A DNA stretch of 20,765 bases from a virus: positions 1 to 20,765 of the IMG/VR virus record IMGVR_UViG_3300044972_000389. One strand, 5' to 3'. The position numbers were made by a program, and so were the translations under genes. The notes under the pieces are model-generated. The model did no database searches. It saw only the letters and a list, made by a program, of their open reading frames with translations, and was not told where the DNA came from. Of this stretch, positions 1 through 8,061 are shown piece by piece (position 1 is the stretch's first letter; each line of letters starts with the position of its first letter).

Positions 1-7
1 GTTAAGA

Positions 8-1096
8 TTAAAGACCTGCCAGGCGCTTGAGGTCAATCACGTTGCTGCGATCTTCCGACACACTGGGAACAGTAGTTTTATCACCAGTTACTGAGGTGAC
101 AGATTCTGCAATTACTTTACGGGCTTTTGCAGATCTATCTTCCAACACTGCTGGTAGATACTTTTCAAAAGCGTTTTTCAAACGGGGTGTTTGAACGCTT
201 TCGAGTAAATTACGCATGACTTCTTGCTTTTCCCGGTTTAAGGGACGTAGCAATTCATCCATTGTGCTTTCACGCTCATTGGATTCTTTGATCATACGCA
301 GTTCACGTTCTTTTGACTCCACCACGGTCTTTGCAGTACGGGTGATGTCGATTGCTTTACGCAATTTCTGATCTTTCTCAGCAATAATATCATACAGTTT
401 ACGGACTTCTGCCTTCTCATTCAAATGAGTGGCTCCGAACTCTGACGCATACGCTTCAAAAATACGACGACCAAAATTGTTCTCACGAGCAACTTGGATG
501 TCTTCTTGTAACTGATTCAACTCAGCCTTGAGATGACGACTAACAGCTTGACTCATTTTGTGAGCAGATTCTTTTACGAAACGGCTCTTCAACTGTTCAA
601 GTTTGCCACGTGCTTCACGTACCAGACGTACCTTTGTCTCTACGACATCGCGTTTGTCTTTGGCGAATTCTGTGATTTCACGTGCCAATGCTTGCACCAC
701 AAAGTTTTCGAGTTTTGCAACTCCTTCAGTGTGCATTTTGCGGTCTTTGCGCAATTCGCCAATTTCTTCTGCAAGTTTAGAAACCATGAAGCCGTTGAAC
801 TTCTGTGCTGATTCTTTCATCTTGTGTTGGAACTTGACGCGATCTTCCGTAAGTGCCTGCTTCTCAGCAGCCACTTGCGCAATTTCTGCGGCCAAACCTT
901 CTGTTACCATCTTGTCTAGGGCTTCTACCATTACTGTCTTGTCATGCTCATAGCGTTGTGCAAACTCTTCTCTGAGTTCACTACGCACCTGTTCACGGGC
1001 TTCGTTTAGTTTTGATTCCCAAGCTTCGTTGAGTTCTTGACTAACGTCTTCGTTAATTAGGCCACTATCAAGCAAGGGTTTAATTGCATCAAACAT
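8..1096 (-). CDS. 22: Prohead core scaffolding protein, T4 gp22-like
   Basis: A 362-residue protein that is almost entirely charged alpha helix and coiled coil (rich in E, K, R, A, L, with no cysteine), as expected for the internal scaffold on which a T4-type prohead assembles and which the protease then degrades. Assignment rests on this composition together with position: it follows the gp21-type protease directly, as 22 follows 21 in T4, and the next gene off the left edge should be the major capsid protein. Several Leu/Ile-x-Glu triplets, the type of site cut by T4 gp21, are present, for example IAE near the C-terminus. The start ATG at 1096 is preceded by AAGGAG (minus strand, 1105-1110), which overlaps the protease stop codon, so the two genes are probably translationally coupled. 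Sequence similarity to T4 gp22 itself is weak by eye. Confidence 0.75.
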   Translation of the reverse strand: MFDAIKPLLDSGLINEDVSQELNEAWESKLNEAREQVRSELREEFAQRYEHDKTVMVEALDKMVTEGLAAEIAQVAAEKQALTEDRVKFQHKMKESAQKFNGFMVSKLAEEIGELRKDRKMHTEGVAKLENFVVQALAREITEFAKDKRDVVETKVRLVREARGKLEQLKSRFVKESAHKMSQAVSRHLKAELNQLQEDIQVARENNFGRRIFEAYASEFGATHLNEKAEVRKLYDIIAEKDQKLRKAIDITRTAKTVVESKERELRMIKESNERESTMDELLRPLNREKQEVMRNLLESVQTPRLKNAFEKYLPAVLEDRSAKARKVIAESVTSVTGDKTTVPSVSEDRSNVIDLKRLAGL

Positions 1097-1108
1097 GCCT
1101 GGTTCTCC

Positions 1109-1747
1109 TTAGATTTTGAGATCCCGAATGAGTCTTTTAACTTCATTCTTTAGGTATCTCTGTACTTTGTCGCCTTCACCAGATTCCCGAGCCATCTCCA
1201 TCAGTTTATGACCGTGCTTCATGTTCATGAGACCTTCATAAATTGCTGTTGGGTAAGCATTGGGTGCGCTGGGTTGTGCAACCACATCTATAGTGACAAT
1301 TTCAAAGTCACTTACATGTCCTGTTCTGTCGTCTACGTTACCGCTGCCACGACTGCTGACGCCAAGTTTTACACCTGACGTGATCAGCGTTTTGATCAAT
1401 TCTCCCATGGGAGTTGGCAATATCTTCAACTTACCGCAACCGGCATGCCCGTCCATCCACATGCCTTCAACTGTGTGACACACACGATCTAAGTTGATTT
1501 TTAGATCATCTGGATGGTCCACTTCACCTAAAACGGAGTTACCGTTGTGGATCTGTTCGTTGATGGTTTCTACTGCCTTGATAATTTCGTGTTTAGGATA
1601 GATACGTTCATTTGCATTGCGCTTGTCGCCTTCAATGCAAATGCCTTTGAGGTAGAGATTCTTTTTGCCATTCATATCCGACTCTTCTAAGACTTGGATA
1701 TTGGCCTGGCTAAAAGTTAAATCTTCTCTAAGGTATCTAGATGACAT
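1109..1747 (-). CDS. 21: Prohead core protease, T4 gp21-like (peptidase family S80/U9)
   Basis: A 212-residue serine protease that cleaves scaffold and shell proteins during prohead maturation. The fold markers of this family are visible: an N-terminal beta region (YLKGICIEGDKRNANERIYP), a conserved histidine in GEVDHPDD, the nucleophile region GVSSRGSG, and a following IDVVAQPSAPNA segment. Histidine and serine match the catalytic pair known for T4 gp21. Its length is close to T4 gp21. It lies between the acidic core protein (5-base gap upstream) and the scaffold gene, which is the T4 order. The start ATG at 1747 follows AAGGG at a short distance. Product and role are well supported by motif plus synteny. 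Confidence 0.9.
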   Translation of the reverse strand: MSSRYLREDLTFSQANIQVLEESDMNGKKNLYLKGICIEGDKRNANERIYPKHEIIKAVETINEQIHNGNSVLGEVDHPDDLKINLDRVCHTVEGMWMDGHAGCGKLKILPTPMGELIKTLITSGVKLGVSSRGSGNVDDRTGHVSDFEIVTIDVVAQPSAPNAYPTAIYEGLMNMKHGHKLMEMARESGEGDKVQRYLKNEVKRLIRDLKI

Positions 1748-1751
1748 TTAA

Positions 1752-2606
1752 TTAACCCTTACGTCCTGTAGGAAGTGGGCTCTTGTTGTTTTGACCTTCG
1801 CTGCCGGCGCCCATTTTAGGCTTTGGTGCTGCTGAAGGCTTTTGTGTGCCTTGTGCAGGTGTGTTGCCAACTTTGCCAATTAGGTCTTTTGTGTTGTTGC
1901 TGTAAGCGCCAGATGCGTCATGACGTCCACCTTCGGCTGCACCAGTGTGTACTGGACGGCTGGCCATGCCGGCTTGTCCGCTGTTGGCTGCATAGGTAGA
2001 CTTCTTGTTTACGCTGCCTTCTTCACTGGTAGCTGGCTTTGGGACTGCTTTAAGACTCACAGCTTCCATCATGCCTGGTTCCATTTCGTCAGTGTCGTCC
2101 ATCTCAATAGCGTCGCCGCCTTCGTCAGGACCAAAACCGTCGCCGTCGCCCATGTCATCACCGCCACCCATGTCATCACCGCCCATGAGGTCTTCAAACT
2201 CGGCCATCAACTGGTCCAGTTTGTCTTCTAAATTCATGATGTCGTCTTTGGAAGCAGGTTCGTCACCGCCCATGCCGCCTTCGTCGCCCATGCTAAATTC
2301 TGCTTCTTCGCCATCGTCGTCAGCAGACATGCTAAATTCTTCTTCGTCGCCTTCGGCTTCCATGTTCATGTCAGATTCTTCTTCCATTTCCACGTCGTCG
2401 ATTAGGTCGTCAGCAGCGTCACCGCCCATTGTGCCTTCATCAAGGTCTTCGTCGGCAGCTTCATCTAGTTCTTCATCTGCTTCTTCAGCCATGATATTTT
2501 CATAGATCTGACGGCTTTTTTCCACAACAATGTCGTGGAATAATTCGCGGGCTTTCGCCTCTTCGTCATTGATTACATATTCAATCAATTGTTCAAAACG
2601 GTTCAT
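1752..2606 (-). CDS. Acidic prohead core protein (gp67/gp68-position)
   Basis: A 284-residue protein with three parts. The first 40 residues are a helical head (start MNRFEQLIEYVINDEEAKAR). Residues about 40-170 are an extremely acidic, Met/Gly/Asp/Glu-rich low-complexity stretch with repeats of the GGDDMG type. The C-terminal third is neutral to basic and rich in Gly, Pro, Asn and Lys. In T4 the slot between portal and protease holds the small core proteins 67 and 68, and 67 is also very acidic, so an internal core role is inferred from place and charge. It is much longer than either T4 protein. The start ATG at 2606 has a good TAGGAG upstream (2618-2623), and a TGTAAATA late-type box lies a further 16 bases out. 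The acidic run makes a serine-rich open frame on the other strand that is only a shadow. Confidence 0.65.
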   Translation of the reverse strand: MNRFEQLIEYVINDEEAKARELFHDIVVEKSRQIYENIMAEEADEELDEAADEDLDEGTMGGDAADDLIDDVEMEEESDMNMEAEGDEEEFSMSADDDGEEAEFSMGDEGGMGGDEPASKDDIMNLEDKLDQLMAEFEDLMGGDDMGGGDDMGDGDGFGPDEGGDAIEMDDTDEMEPGMMEAVSLKAVPKPATSEEGSVNKKSTYAANSGQAGMASRPVHTGAAEGGRHDASGAYSNNTKDLIGKVGNTPAQGTQKPSAAPKPKMGAGSEGQNNKSPLPTGRKG

Positions 2607-2638
2607 ATGGGGAAACTCCTATAGGTAAAGTGTGCTGT

Positions 2639-2646
2639 TATTTACA
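2639..2646 (-). promoter_or_regulatory. Late promoter box, TGTAAATA (7 of 8)
   Basis: Read on the minus strand this is TGTAAATA, one base from the T4 late promoter consensus TATAAATA. It lies 33 bases before the ATG of the acidic core gene, leaving room for a short leader containing TAGGAG. Placement and match are good, but AT-rich octamers occur by chance, so this is moderate. Confidence 0.45.
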
Positions 2647-2703
2647 CACAAGGAGAAAAACACGTGGTTTAAGGGGCGAAAAGGCGTATAAATGTAAAAT
2701 TTA

Positions 2704-2925
2704 TTACATCGCCGGGGCGGCAGGAGGAGGTGCGTATTGTTTTCTTACTAGTTTGAGTTTTTCCTTGAACTCATAAGTTCTTACATCATTCATTTTGCGC
2801 AGTTTGTTTAACTGACGCAGTGTGAGACGAGTTTTACGCAAATCACTCTCTTGCGGCTGACTGTTGTCTTGCGACAAGTCTTGAAACGCTTCTGGGTCTT
2901 TGCGAAAAAATTCGTTTAACAGCAT
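2704..2925 (-). CDS. Small head-region protein, possible prohead core component
   Basis: A 73-residue protein, basic and helical in the middle (RKTRLTLRQLNKLRK, then more Lys/Arg-rich helix) and ending in a short Pro/Ala tail. It sits between portal and the acidic core protein, the place of gene 67 or 68 in T4, and proteins of this small size with the same basic helical core are found at this place in other T4-like phages (from memory, not checked). No catalytic motif is visible. The start ATG at 2925 comes 8 bases after the portal stop and only 5 bases after a perfect TATAAATA. No Shine-Dalgarno sequence is seen in that gap, so translation may rely on coupling to portal or on a leaderless late transcript. 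Confidence 0.6.
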   Translation of the reverse strand: MLLNEFFRKDPEAFQDLSQDNSQPQESDLRKTRLTLRQLNKLRKMNDVRTYEFKEKLKLVRKQYAPPPAAPAM

Positions 2926-2930
2926 GATTT

Positions 2931-2938
2931 TATTTATA
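2931..2938 (-). promoter_or_regulatory. Late promoter box, perfect TATAAATA
   Basis: The minus strand reads TATAAATA exactly, the T4 late promoter element recognised through gp55. The portal stop codon TAA (2934-2936) lies inside it. The next ATG is 5 bases downstream of the box, so a transcript starting at the usual distance would begin at or next to the start codon. Confidence 0.6.
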
Positions 2939-4730
2939 CTGCACCTGGGCCAGGAGCGGCTCCGCCAGCAGGTACAGCACCACCAGGAACCACGGGAACA
3001 GGACCAGCGCCTGCAGGTGCACCAGCACCGTTGGCAGCCATACCAGCAACGTCTTCGCCAGTTTCAATGTCTGATTCTAGAGCACCCGGGGTAATGCCAA
3101 TGCTACGCATGTCTTGCCCTGCGTTGGTTTCTAACTCAGGCTCGTCACGTTCTTCACGCCACATTTCTTCATTTTCTGCAATTTCTTCTTCAGTCAGTCC
3201 CAAGAAACGTTGCAACAAGAAACGCTTGCTCATGTAAGGCAATGCTTCCAACTGTGTAAATGCACCAATACGTGTGGTATCCAGTTCACTTTGACGATAA
3301 CTTGCAAAGTTTTGAGGTGCATTAAACTTCAAATTAAACAGGCTGGAGTCTATGTTAAACCCACGCCATTTCATAAACATCTTGAATTCGTCGTCTAATT
3401 TCTGCACAATCAATGCTTGCAAACGTTCGCAATACTGGTTGAATCTGTACTCTTGAATCAAGGCTGTGCCTACTTTGCCGTCGGTCATTGCACGGTCTGA
3501 ATCGTCTGGTCCAGTGGGCAAATAACTGCTGGGCACACGCAGGCCACGGGCCATTTTGTTGTTGAAATATTTCAAATCATCAATTTCGCCCAGGTTCTGT
3601 CCGCCTTGCAGTGTGTCTACGCTAGATCCACGACCATCTGCACCTTGGGGAAAGAAATAATCTTCGTTTATCGAAAGTGGGTTGTATGACGCATCCATCA
3701 TGTTGTTGCCACCGCCAGTCATGGTGGGAATTCGACGCTGATGCATTTCGTTTTTCACACGTTCCACAAACGCCATGGCCAGGTGTGATGGCATGTTGCC
3801 CACATCAATTTTGAAGATTCTGCGTTCTGGAGCACGGCTCACACGATAGATCAACACAGCATCTTCCAGCAGTTCTTTTTGTTTGAATACCTTGTAGATC
3901 TGTTCTAGTATGCTACGCCCAAATGGCCAGAAAACATCCAGGCCTTCGTTCAGGCTGATGTGTACCACGTGTTTGGCATCCAAGCAAACTTCATTCATGG
4001 CAGTCATAAATCTGCTGTTGCCCACGCCACCACCTGTGCCGCCGTTGGGCATGGTGTAGTTGGCGTTGCCTGATATTGTGCCTGTCACAGGATTGGTCAT
4101 GTAGTCTGTGGTGGTCTTGGCTGCCACAGTCATGTTTTGGAAATTGGGATTGATGTCACGAATCACATACTGTTCAGGACGTTTGCCTTCTGATTCGTTC
4201 ACAATCACACGGGCCACCTTGCTCATGTCCACCCACATCATTTCAAATGTTTCTGGGTCGCGCACAAACAATTGATCGCCATACTTGATGGTGTTGCGGA
4301 ACAGTTTGAATATACGCTGGTCTAACTTGTTCAGCTTGATCCACTGTTGCAACTGTTTCTTGATGATTGACACTTCGTTGTCTGTGGGTTTTTCACGATA
4401 ATCAACTTCAAACGGTGTACCGTTTTGTTCGTTCATTTGTGTGGAGAACTCAGCAATGATGTCTAAGCATGCATTGATCTCTGAGTCCATGTCCATGTTC
4501 TCGTACTGATTGTAGCGTTCGATACGATTGGGGTGTCCGGAGTAGACTTCGGGCAATCTTGACGCATAGTTGCGGAAGATAAAGTCTGCAGGCATACCTG
4601 TGTCTGATCCATCATTTTTGTTGTAGCCAGGAAGTCCATATTGATTCCTGCCTGAGATAGGGCTCATGACACCTGTGGTGTCTGCTACTTTGAAATACTT
4701 GCGCCAGCCGGGTTGTTTGGGTTCTGCCAT
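2934..4730 (-). CDS. 20: Portal vertex protein, T4 gp20-like
   Basis: A 598-residue protein (T4 gp20 is about 520) forming the dodecameric ring at the head vertex through which DNA enters and to which the tail joins. Recognisable portal stretches include the early helix with DSEINACLDIIAEF, the segment KYGDQLFVRDPET, the block SILEQIYKVFKQKELLEDAV followed by YRVSRAPERR, and the later FNQYCERLQALIVQKLDDEFK. The last 35 residues are a Pro/Ala/Gly low-complexity tail that is probably disordered. The gene is followed by small core proteins and protease as in T4. The ATG at 4730 is 17 bases past the tape-measure stop and 7 bases past an AATAAATA late-type box, with no clear Shine-Dalgarno. Confidence 0.93.
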   Translation of the reverse strand: MAEPKQPGWRKYFKVADTTGVMSPISGRNQYGLPGYNKNDGSDTGMPADFIFRNYASRLPEVYSGHPNRIERYNQYENMDMDSEINACLDIIAEFSTQMNEQNGTPFEVDYREKPTDNEVSIIKKQLQQWIKLNKLDQRIFKLFRNTIKYGDQLFVRDPETFEMMWVDMSKVARVIVNESEGKRPEQYVIRDINPNFQNMTVAAKTTTDYMTNPVTGTISGNANYTMPNGGTGGGVGNSRFMTAMNEVCLDAKHVVHISLNEGLDVFWPFGRSILEQIYKVFKQKELLEDAVLIYRVSRAPERRIFKIDVGNMPSHLAMAFVERVKNEMHQRRIPTMTGGGNNMMDASYNPLSINEDYFFPQGADGRGSSVDTLQGGQNLGEIDDLKYFNNKMARGLRVPSSYLPTGPDDSDRAMTDGKVGTALIQEYRFNQYCERLQALIVQKLDDEFKMFMKWRGFNIDSSLFNLKFNAPQNFASYRQSELDTTRIGAFTQLEALPYMSKRFLLQRFLGLTEEEIAENEEMWREERDEPELETNAGQDMRSIGITPGALESDIETGEDVAGMAANGAGAPAGAGPVPVVPGGAVPAGGAAPGPGAV

Positions 4731-4737
4731 AGTCTAT

Positions 4738-4745
4738 TATTTATT
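4738..4745 (-). promoter_or_regulatory. Late promoter box, AATAAATA (7 of 8)
   Basis: The minus strand reads AATAAATA, one base off TATAAATA, in the 16-base gap between the tape-measure stop and the portal ATG. The box ends 7 bases before the ATG, giving the same very short spacing as at the next gene downstream. Confidence 0.45.
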
Positions 4746-4746
4746 G

Positions 4747-7176
4747 TCAGTTGCTGGCTACCTGTGCTAATCGCCCACTGGCTTTGGCAGTGACCTGCAT
4801 GCTGCGGCGCATTTCTTCTAACAATCCTACCATTTGTTGTTGCAGTCCTGCATTGCCCTGGCTTTGCATTTGTTCTGCCAGTCGGTTGATACCGGACACC
4901 GCTGACTTGAATTCTTCACCCATGCTGTCTTTTATATTCTGCCCAAGTTGTTCTACTGTTTCTTTGTTGATGTCTAATTTGGGCATGTCGCCCAACAATG
5001 CTGCCTGACTGTCTGCCGATGTGGGCATGGCAAAGTTTTCCATTTTCTGGAGCATTTGTCCTTGGAGATCAATCATTGTTTTTTGCACAGTATCAGTGCT
5101 TGGCATGTCCGAAGACATATCTGCATAGGCTGCAGAAAAATCTTTATTGCCCCCTGACTTAGACGTGAGTTTCATTCCATTGGTAATGCTGTCAATTACC
5201 TTGAGCATTTCGCCTTGAGCATCCATCATTTTCTTTTGTGACTTTTCACCACTGACCATGTTGAACAACTTGGTCAAATCAGTGTTTTCATCTTTGTTGA
5301 GCACACGTTCACCCTTGTGTAACTGTGCAATGATGTCCTTGGGCTCAAACAGCGATCCAATTTCACCTGACGTGCCATGTGCTCTTTGGTTGCGTGGAGG
5401 TGGGAATAATGGGTCGTTCATGCCGGGCCGGCGTGGTGGGGGCGGAGTTTGATCAGGAATAACTATAGGCGGCACTGGTGGCTGGATTACTACCGGCAGG
5501 GGATTTTGTTCACTCCAAGGTGGCAGTTGTCGATTGTCAACTCTAGGATTGTTTGGACCAACAGGACCAGTTCTACTCTCACTCCCGTCAGGATTGGTAC
5601 GTATAAATCTCCGATCCAGACGTTGGCTAGCATTTTCGGGCAAGTTGTCCATCACACCAACGCTTCTTGGACCAAATCTACTAGATTGGCGACCCACAAC
5701 AACACCTTCTCCCAAAGTTTCTCCAATCTTCTTCATTAAATCAAGTATGTCTTTTTGCACAACCATCGAAGCATCTCTTAATATACCGGGCAATCCAGTT
5801 TGTATAAATGCCTGCGATGCCAACATAACTTCGTTCTGGGCTGCACGAAGTTCTGCTTGTTTTCCAACTTGCCCAGTTTTGTCTCCAATTTGAGCTGCTT
5901 GATTTTCTCGGGCCGCAGCAAGATTTTCTTGAAGACCACCGCGATTCAACATGGTTTCAGCCTTGGTCAATGATGAATACATTCCGCCCACGGATTTTCC
6001 AAACATGGCCAGTTCTTCTTGGCTTCTACTACTGCGAGCCATGCCTTTGAGCACTTGATCAAATCCTTTTTCAAACCCTTGTTGATCTCCTTGAAATTTG
6101 CCAGACTTTAATTGTTGTATCAATTGAAACATTTCTGGAGCCAATGACAACAATGCTTTTGATTCAGGAGTAGGTGCGCCACCACTCATCATGTCTTGCA
6201 TACCTTTGAAAACGTCTTCACCTAGATCTTTTGTAAGAGTGGTCAACATCCCCAATTGCTTCATGGTATCACTACCTTCACCAAATTGGCGTCTTATTTT
6301 GTTTTCTGCTGCTAGAAACTTTTCGTTTCTTTGTGCTTCTTGCAAGGCCTGTTGTTGTTGTTTGCGACTGAGTCCAGTCACTTTGGTCAGTGCATCTTGT
6401 TGTAGTATCAATTCATAAGCACTTTTGCCCAACTGGCTGAAATCAGTGATAGTACCTCGACTGATTTTGGCTTGCATTTTGGCATACTCTAATATGGCTT
6501 CGGCCTGTGCGTCTTGGTCCAGTCCCAGTTTGCGAAATGACTCGTTGTAACCAGCCATACTGCGGCCAAGTTCAGCAAATTGTTGACGCCCTTTGAGCAC
6601 CGTACCGCCCATCATAGCCATGGCATCAGCATTTTGTCCGGCCATTGACAAATATTTGTCAAGTTGGGTAACATTCAATCCCAGTTTTTGTATGTCGTTG
6701 AACAGTCCCTCAATGCCGTCTGCACCCACAGCACCACTTTCGGCCAATTGGCTGAATGCCGAATACATGGTGTCTGCTTGCTCTTTTGAAGTTGCGGCCA
6801 AATCCTCAGCAGTTTTTAAAGCATACACACCCAATGCAGTCAATCCAGCGGTCACTGCTTTTACTACAGGACCACCAGGCATCAACAGACTCAGTCCAAC
6901 AGCAAGCGTTGACACTGCATCGGTCATTTTGCTCATTGAATTGTTGAATACTGCGGCGCCCTGTTCGCCACGATACATGGCCTTGGTATAGTCGCCCACA
7001 GCATCAGCCAGATTGCCCATGACGCTGGTGGCCATCTGAACTTTAAATCCAAAGTTTTGTATACCAGTTTGTGCTTCTAACAGTCGTTGACTGGTTTCAG
7101 GCAAAATATACCCAAACCGGCGCATCTGTTCGTTTACTTCTTCTGTGATCCTTGCGAGATTTTCTTCTGGCGTCAT
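4747..7176 (-). CDS. Tail tape-measure-like protein
   Basis: A protein of about 809 residues, counted from the ATG at 7176. That start (MTPEENLARI) is preferred over an in-frame ATG at 7227 because a perfect late promoter box lies between the two. The N-terminal part is helical, with a long hydrophobic segment at about residues 85-122 (LAVGLSLLMPGGPVV, then AVTAGLTALGVYAL), a usual mark of tape-measure proteins. The middle is Gln/Ala-rich coiled coil. Residues about 555-600 are proline-rich, and a GSLFEPKDIIAQLHKGERVL motif follows at about 605-625, a type common near the C-terminus of tail proteins. In T4 the tape measure is gp29 (590 residues). Here it sits next to portal rather than in the hub cluster. 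Tail length control is the inferred role; T4 gp29 homology is not certain by eye. Confidence 0.72.
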   Translation of the reverse strand: MTPEENLARITEEVNEQMRRFGYILPETSQRLLEAQTGIQNFGFKVQMATSVMGNLADAVGDYTKAMYRGEQGAAVFNNSMSKMTDAVSTLAVGLSLLMPGGPVVKAVTAGLTALGVYALKTAEDLAATSKEQADTMYSAFSQLAESGAVGADGIEGLFNDIQKLGLNVTQLDKYLSMAGQNADAMAMMGGTVLKGRQQFAELGRSMAGYNESFRKLGLDQDAQAEAILEYAKMQAKISRGTITDFSQLGKSAYELILQQDALTKVTGLSRKQQQQALQEAQRNEKFLAAENKIRRQFGEGSDTMKQLGMLTTLTKDLGEDVFKGMQDMMSGGAPTPESKALLSLAPEMFQLIQQLKSGKFQGDQQGFEKGFDQVLKGMARSSRSQEELAMFGKSVGGMYSSLTKAETMLNRGGLQENLAAARENQAAQIGDKTGQVGKQAELRAAQNEVMLASQAFIQTGLPGILRDASMVVQKDILDLMKKIGETLGEGVVVGRQSSRFGPRSVGVMDNLPENASQRLDRRFIRTNPDGSESRTGPVGPNNPRVDNRQLPPWSEQNPLPVVIQPPVPPIVIPDQTPPPPRRPGMNDPLFPPPRNQRAHGTSGEIGSLFEPKDIIAQLHKGERVLNKDENTDLTKLFNMVSGEKSQKKMMDAQGEMLKVIDSITNGMKLTSKSGGNKDFSAAYADMSSDMPSTDTVQKTMIDLQGQMLQKMENFAMPTSADSQAALLGDMPKLDINKETVEQLGQNIKDSMGEEFKSAVSGINRLAEQMQSQGNAGLQQQMVGLLEEMRRSMQVTAKASGRLAQVASN

Positions 7177-7187
7177 GGTGTTGTACC

Positions 7188-7195
7188 TATAAGTA
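7188..7195 (+). promoter_or_regulatory. Late promoter box, TATAAGTA (7 of 8), facing right
   Basis: TATAAGTA differs from TATAAATA by one base and lies 24 bases before the gp26-like ATG at 7219. An RNA starting at the usual distance would carry a leader of about 17 bases containing AGG before the start codon. Confidence 0.55.
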
Positions 7196-7201
7196 GAACT
7201 A

Positions 7202-7209
7202 TATTTATA
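7202..7209 (-). promoter_or_regulatory. Late promoter box, perfect TATAAATA, facing left
   Basis: The minus strand reads TATAAATA exactly, 26 bases before the tape-measure ATG at 7176. It also overlaps the untranslated leader of the gp26-like gene on the other strand. Together with the box at 7188-7195 it makes a divergent late promoter pair in 42 bases. Confidence 0.7.
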
Positions 7210-7218
7210 GGTATCAAA

Positions 7219-8061
7219 ATGACCCAAACCTCCAATCCGTTACGACAATTTTTTAGACAACCTGCAATCTATCTAAAATTGCCCAGTGCTGGACGATATT
7301 GGCCAGCAGCCTCGTTGGACTTGCCCGCCAATGGAGAGTTACCGATATATCCCATGACTGCCATTGATGAAATAACATATCGCACACCAGATGCCTTGTT
7401 CAACGGACAAGCAGTGATCACTGTGATACAGAGTTGTGTGCCTGCTATCAAAAATGCCTGGCATGTGCCCAATATTGATCTCAGCCCATTGTTGATAGCC
7501 ATACGCATTGCCAGCCAAGGACACGAAATGGGATTAAATACTGTGTGTCCGTCATGCAGCCATGAAGAAGAATATGCGCTGGATCTACGTACAGTGTTAG
7601 ATCAACTTCGAGTTCCAAATTTTGCCGAAACTGTCAACTATGGCGACTTAGAAATTGTGTTTAAACCAGTCACGTACGAACAACAAAATCAAAGTAGTAT
7701 TGCACAATTTGAGCAACAAAAGATTTTGTCTACGCTGCCAACTTCAGAGTTGCCTGAAGAAGAAAAAATGAGTCGACTGACTCAGGCATTGAAAATCATT
7801 ACTGATCTAACTATAAACATCATATGCCAAAGCATTGCAATTATCAAAACTCCCAGTGCTGCGGTGTCCGACTCGGTACAGATTGAAGAATTTTTAAGAA
7901 ATTGTGAAAGCAAGATCTACAATCAAATACGAGAACATGTGGTGTCTCTAAGACAACAAAGTGATATACCGCCATTGAAAATCAAATGCACCGAGTGTGA
8001 TCACGAGTATGAACAAGCACTAGACTTGGACATTGCAAATTTTTTCGCATCCGCCTCCTAG
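7219..8061 (+). CDS. 26: Baseplate hub / tail-assembly protein, T4 gp26-like, zero-frame product
   Basis: A 280-residue protein from the ATG at 7219, preceded by AGG at suitable spacing. An upstream in-frame ATG at 7087 is rejected because it lies inside the tape-measure gene. The N-terminal half has the look of the T4 baseplate family around gp26: a LPSAGRYW segment, PMTAIDEI, RTPDALFNG, then a helix with AIRIASQG. Two Cys pairs, C110-C113 (CPSC) and C257-C260 (CTEC), each followed by a similar H-E-E/Y-x-A-L-D-L pattern, suggest a zinc-ribbon. T4 gp26 is a baseplate hub component or assembly factor of 208 residues. The coding frame ends at a TAG just after a heptamer AAATTTT, and the -1 frame continues to 8276 with what looks like a gp51-like tail end. 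Confidence 0.72.
   Translation: MTQTSNPLRQFFRQPAIYLKLPSAGRYWPAASLDLPANGELPIYPMTAIDEITYRTPDALFNGQAVITVIQSCVPAIKNAWHVPNIDLSPLLIAIRIASQGHEMGLNTVCPSCSHEEEYALDLRTVLDQLRVPNFAETVNYGDLEIVFKPVTYEQQNQSSIAQFEQQKILSTLPTSELPEEEKMSRLTQALKIITDLTINIICQSIAIIKTPSAAVSDSVQIEEFLRNCESKIYNQIREHVVSLRQQSDIPPLKIKCTECDHEYEQALDLDIANFFASAS

Noticed and set aside
2005-2505. Long plus-strand open frame, very serine-rich
   Set aside because: Antisense shadow of the acidic Asp/Glu codon tract of the core protein; no start signal or family match.
2690-2697. Plus-strand TATAAATG, late-promoter-like
   Set aside because: It faces the 3' ends of minus-strand head genes and no plus-strand gene follows.
2692-2709. Inverted repeat ATGTAA/TTACAT at the stop of the small core gene
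   Set aside because: Short, all A/T-rich and spanning the stop codon; too weak to call a terminator.
7087-7218. Longer N-terminus for the gp26-like frame
   Set aside because: This part lies inside the tape-measure gene and before the late promoter; the family-like sequence begins at 7219.
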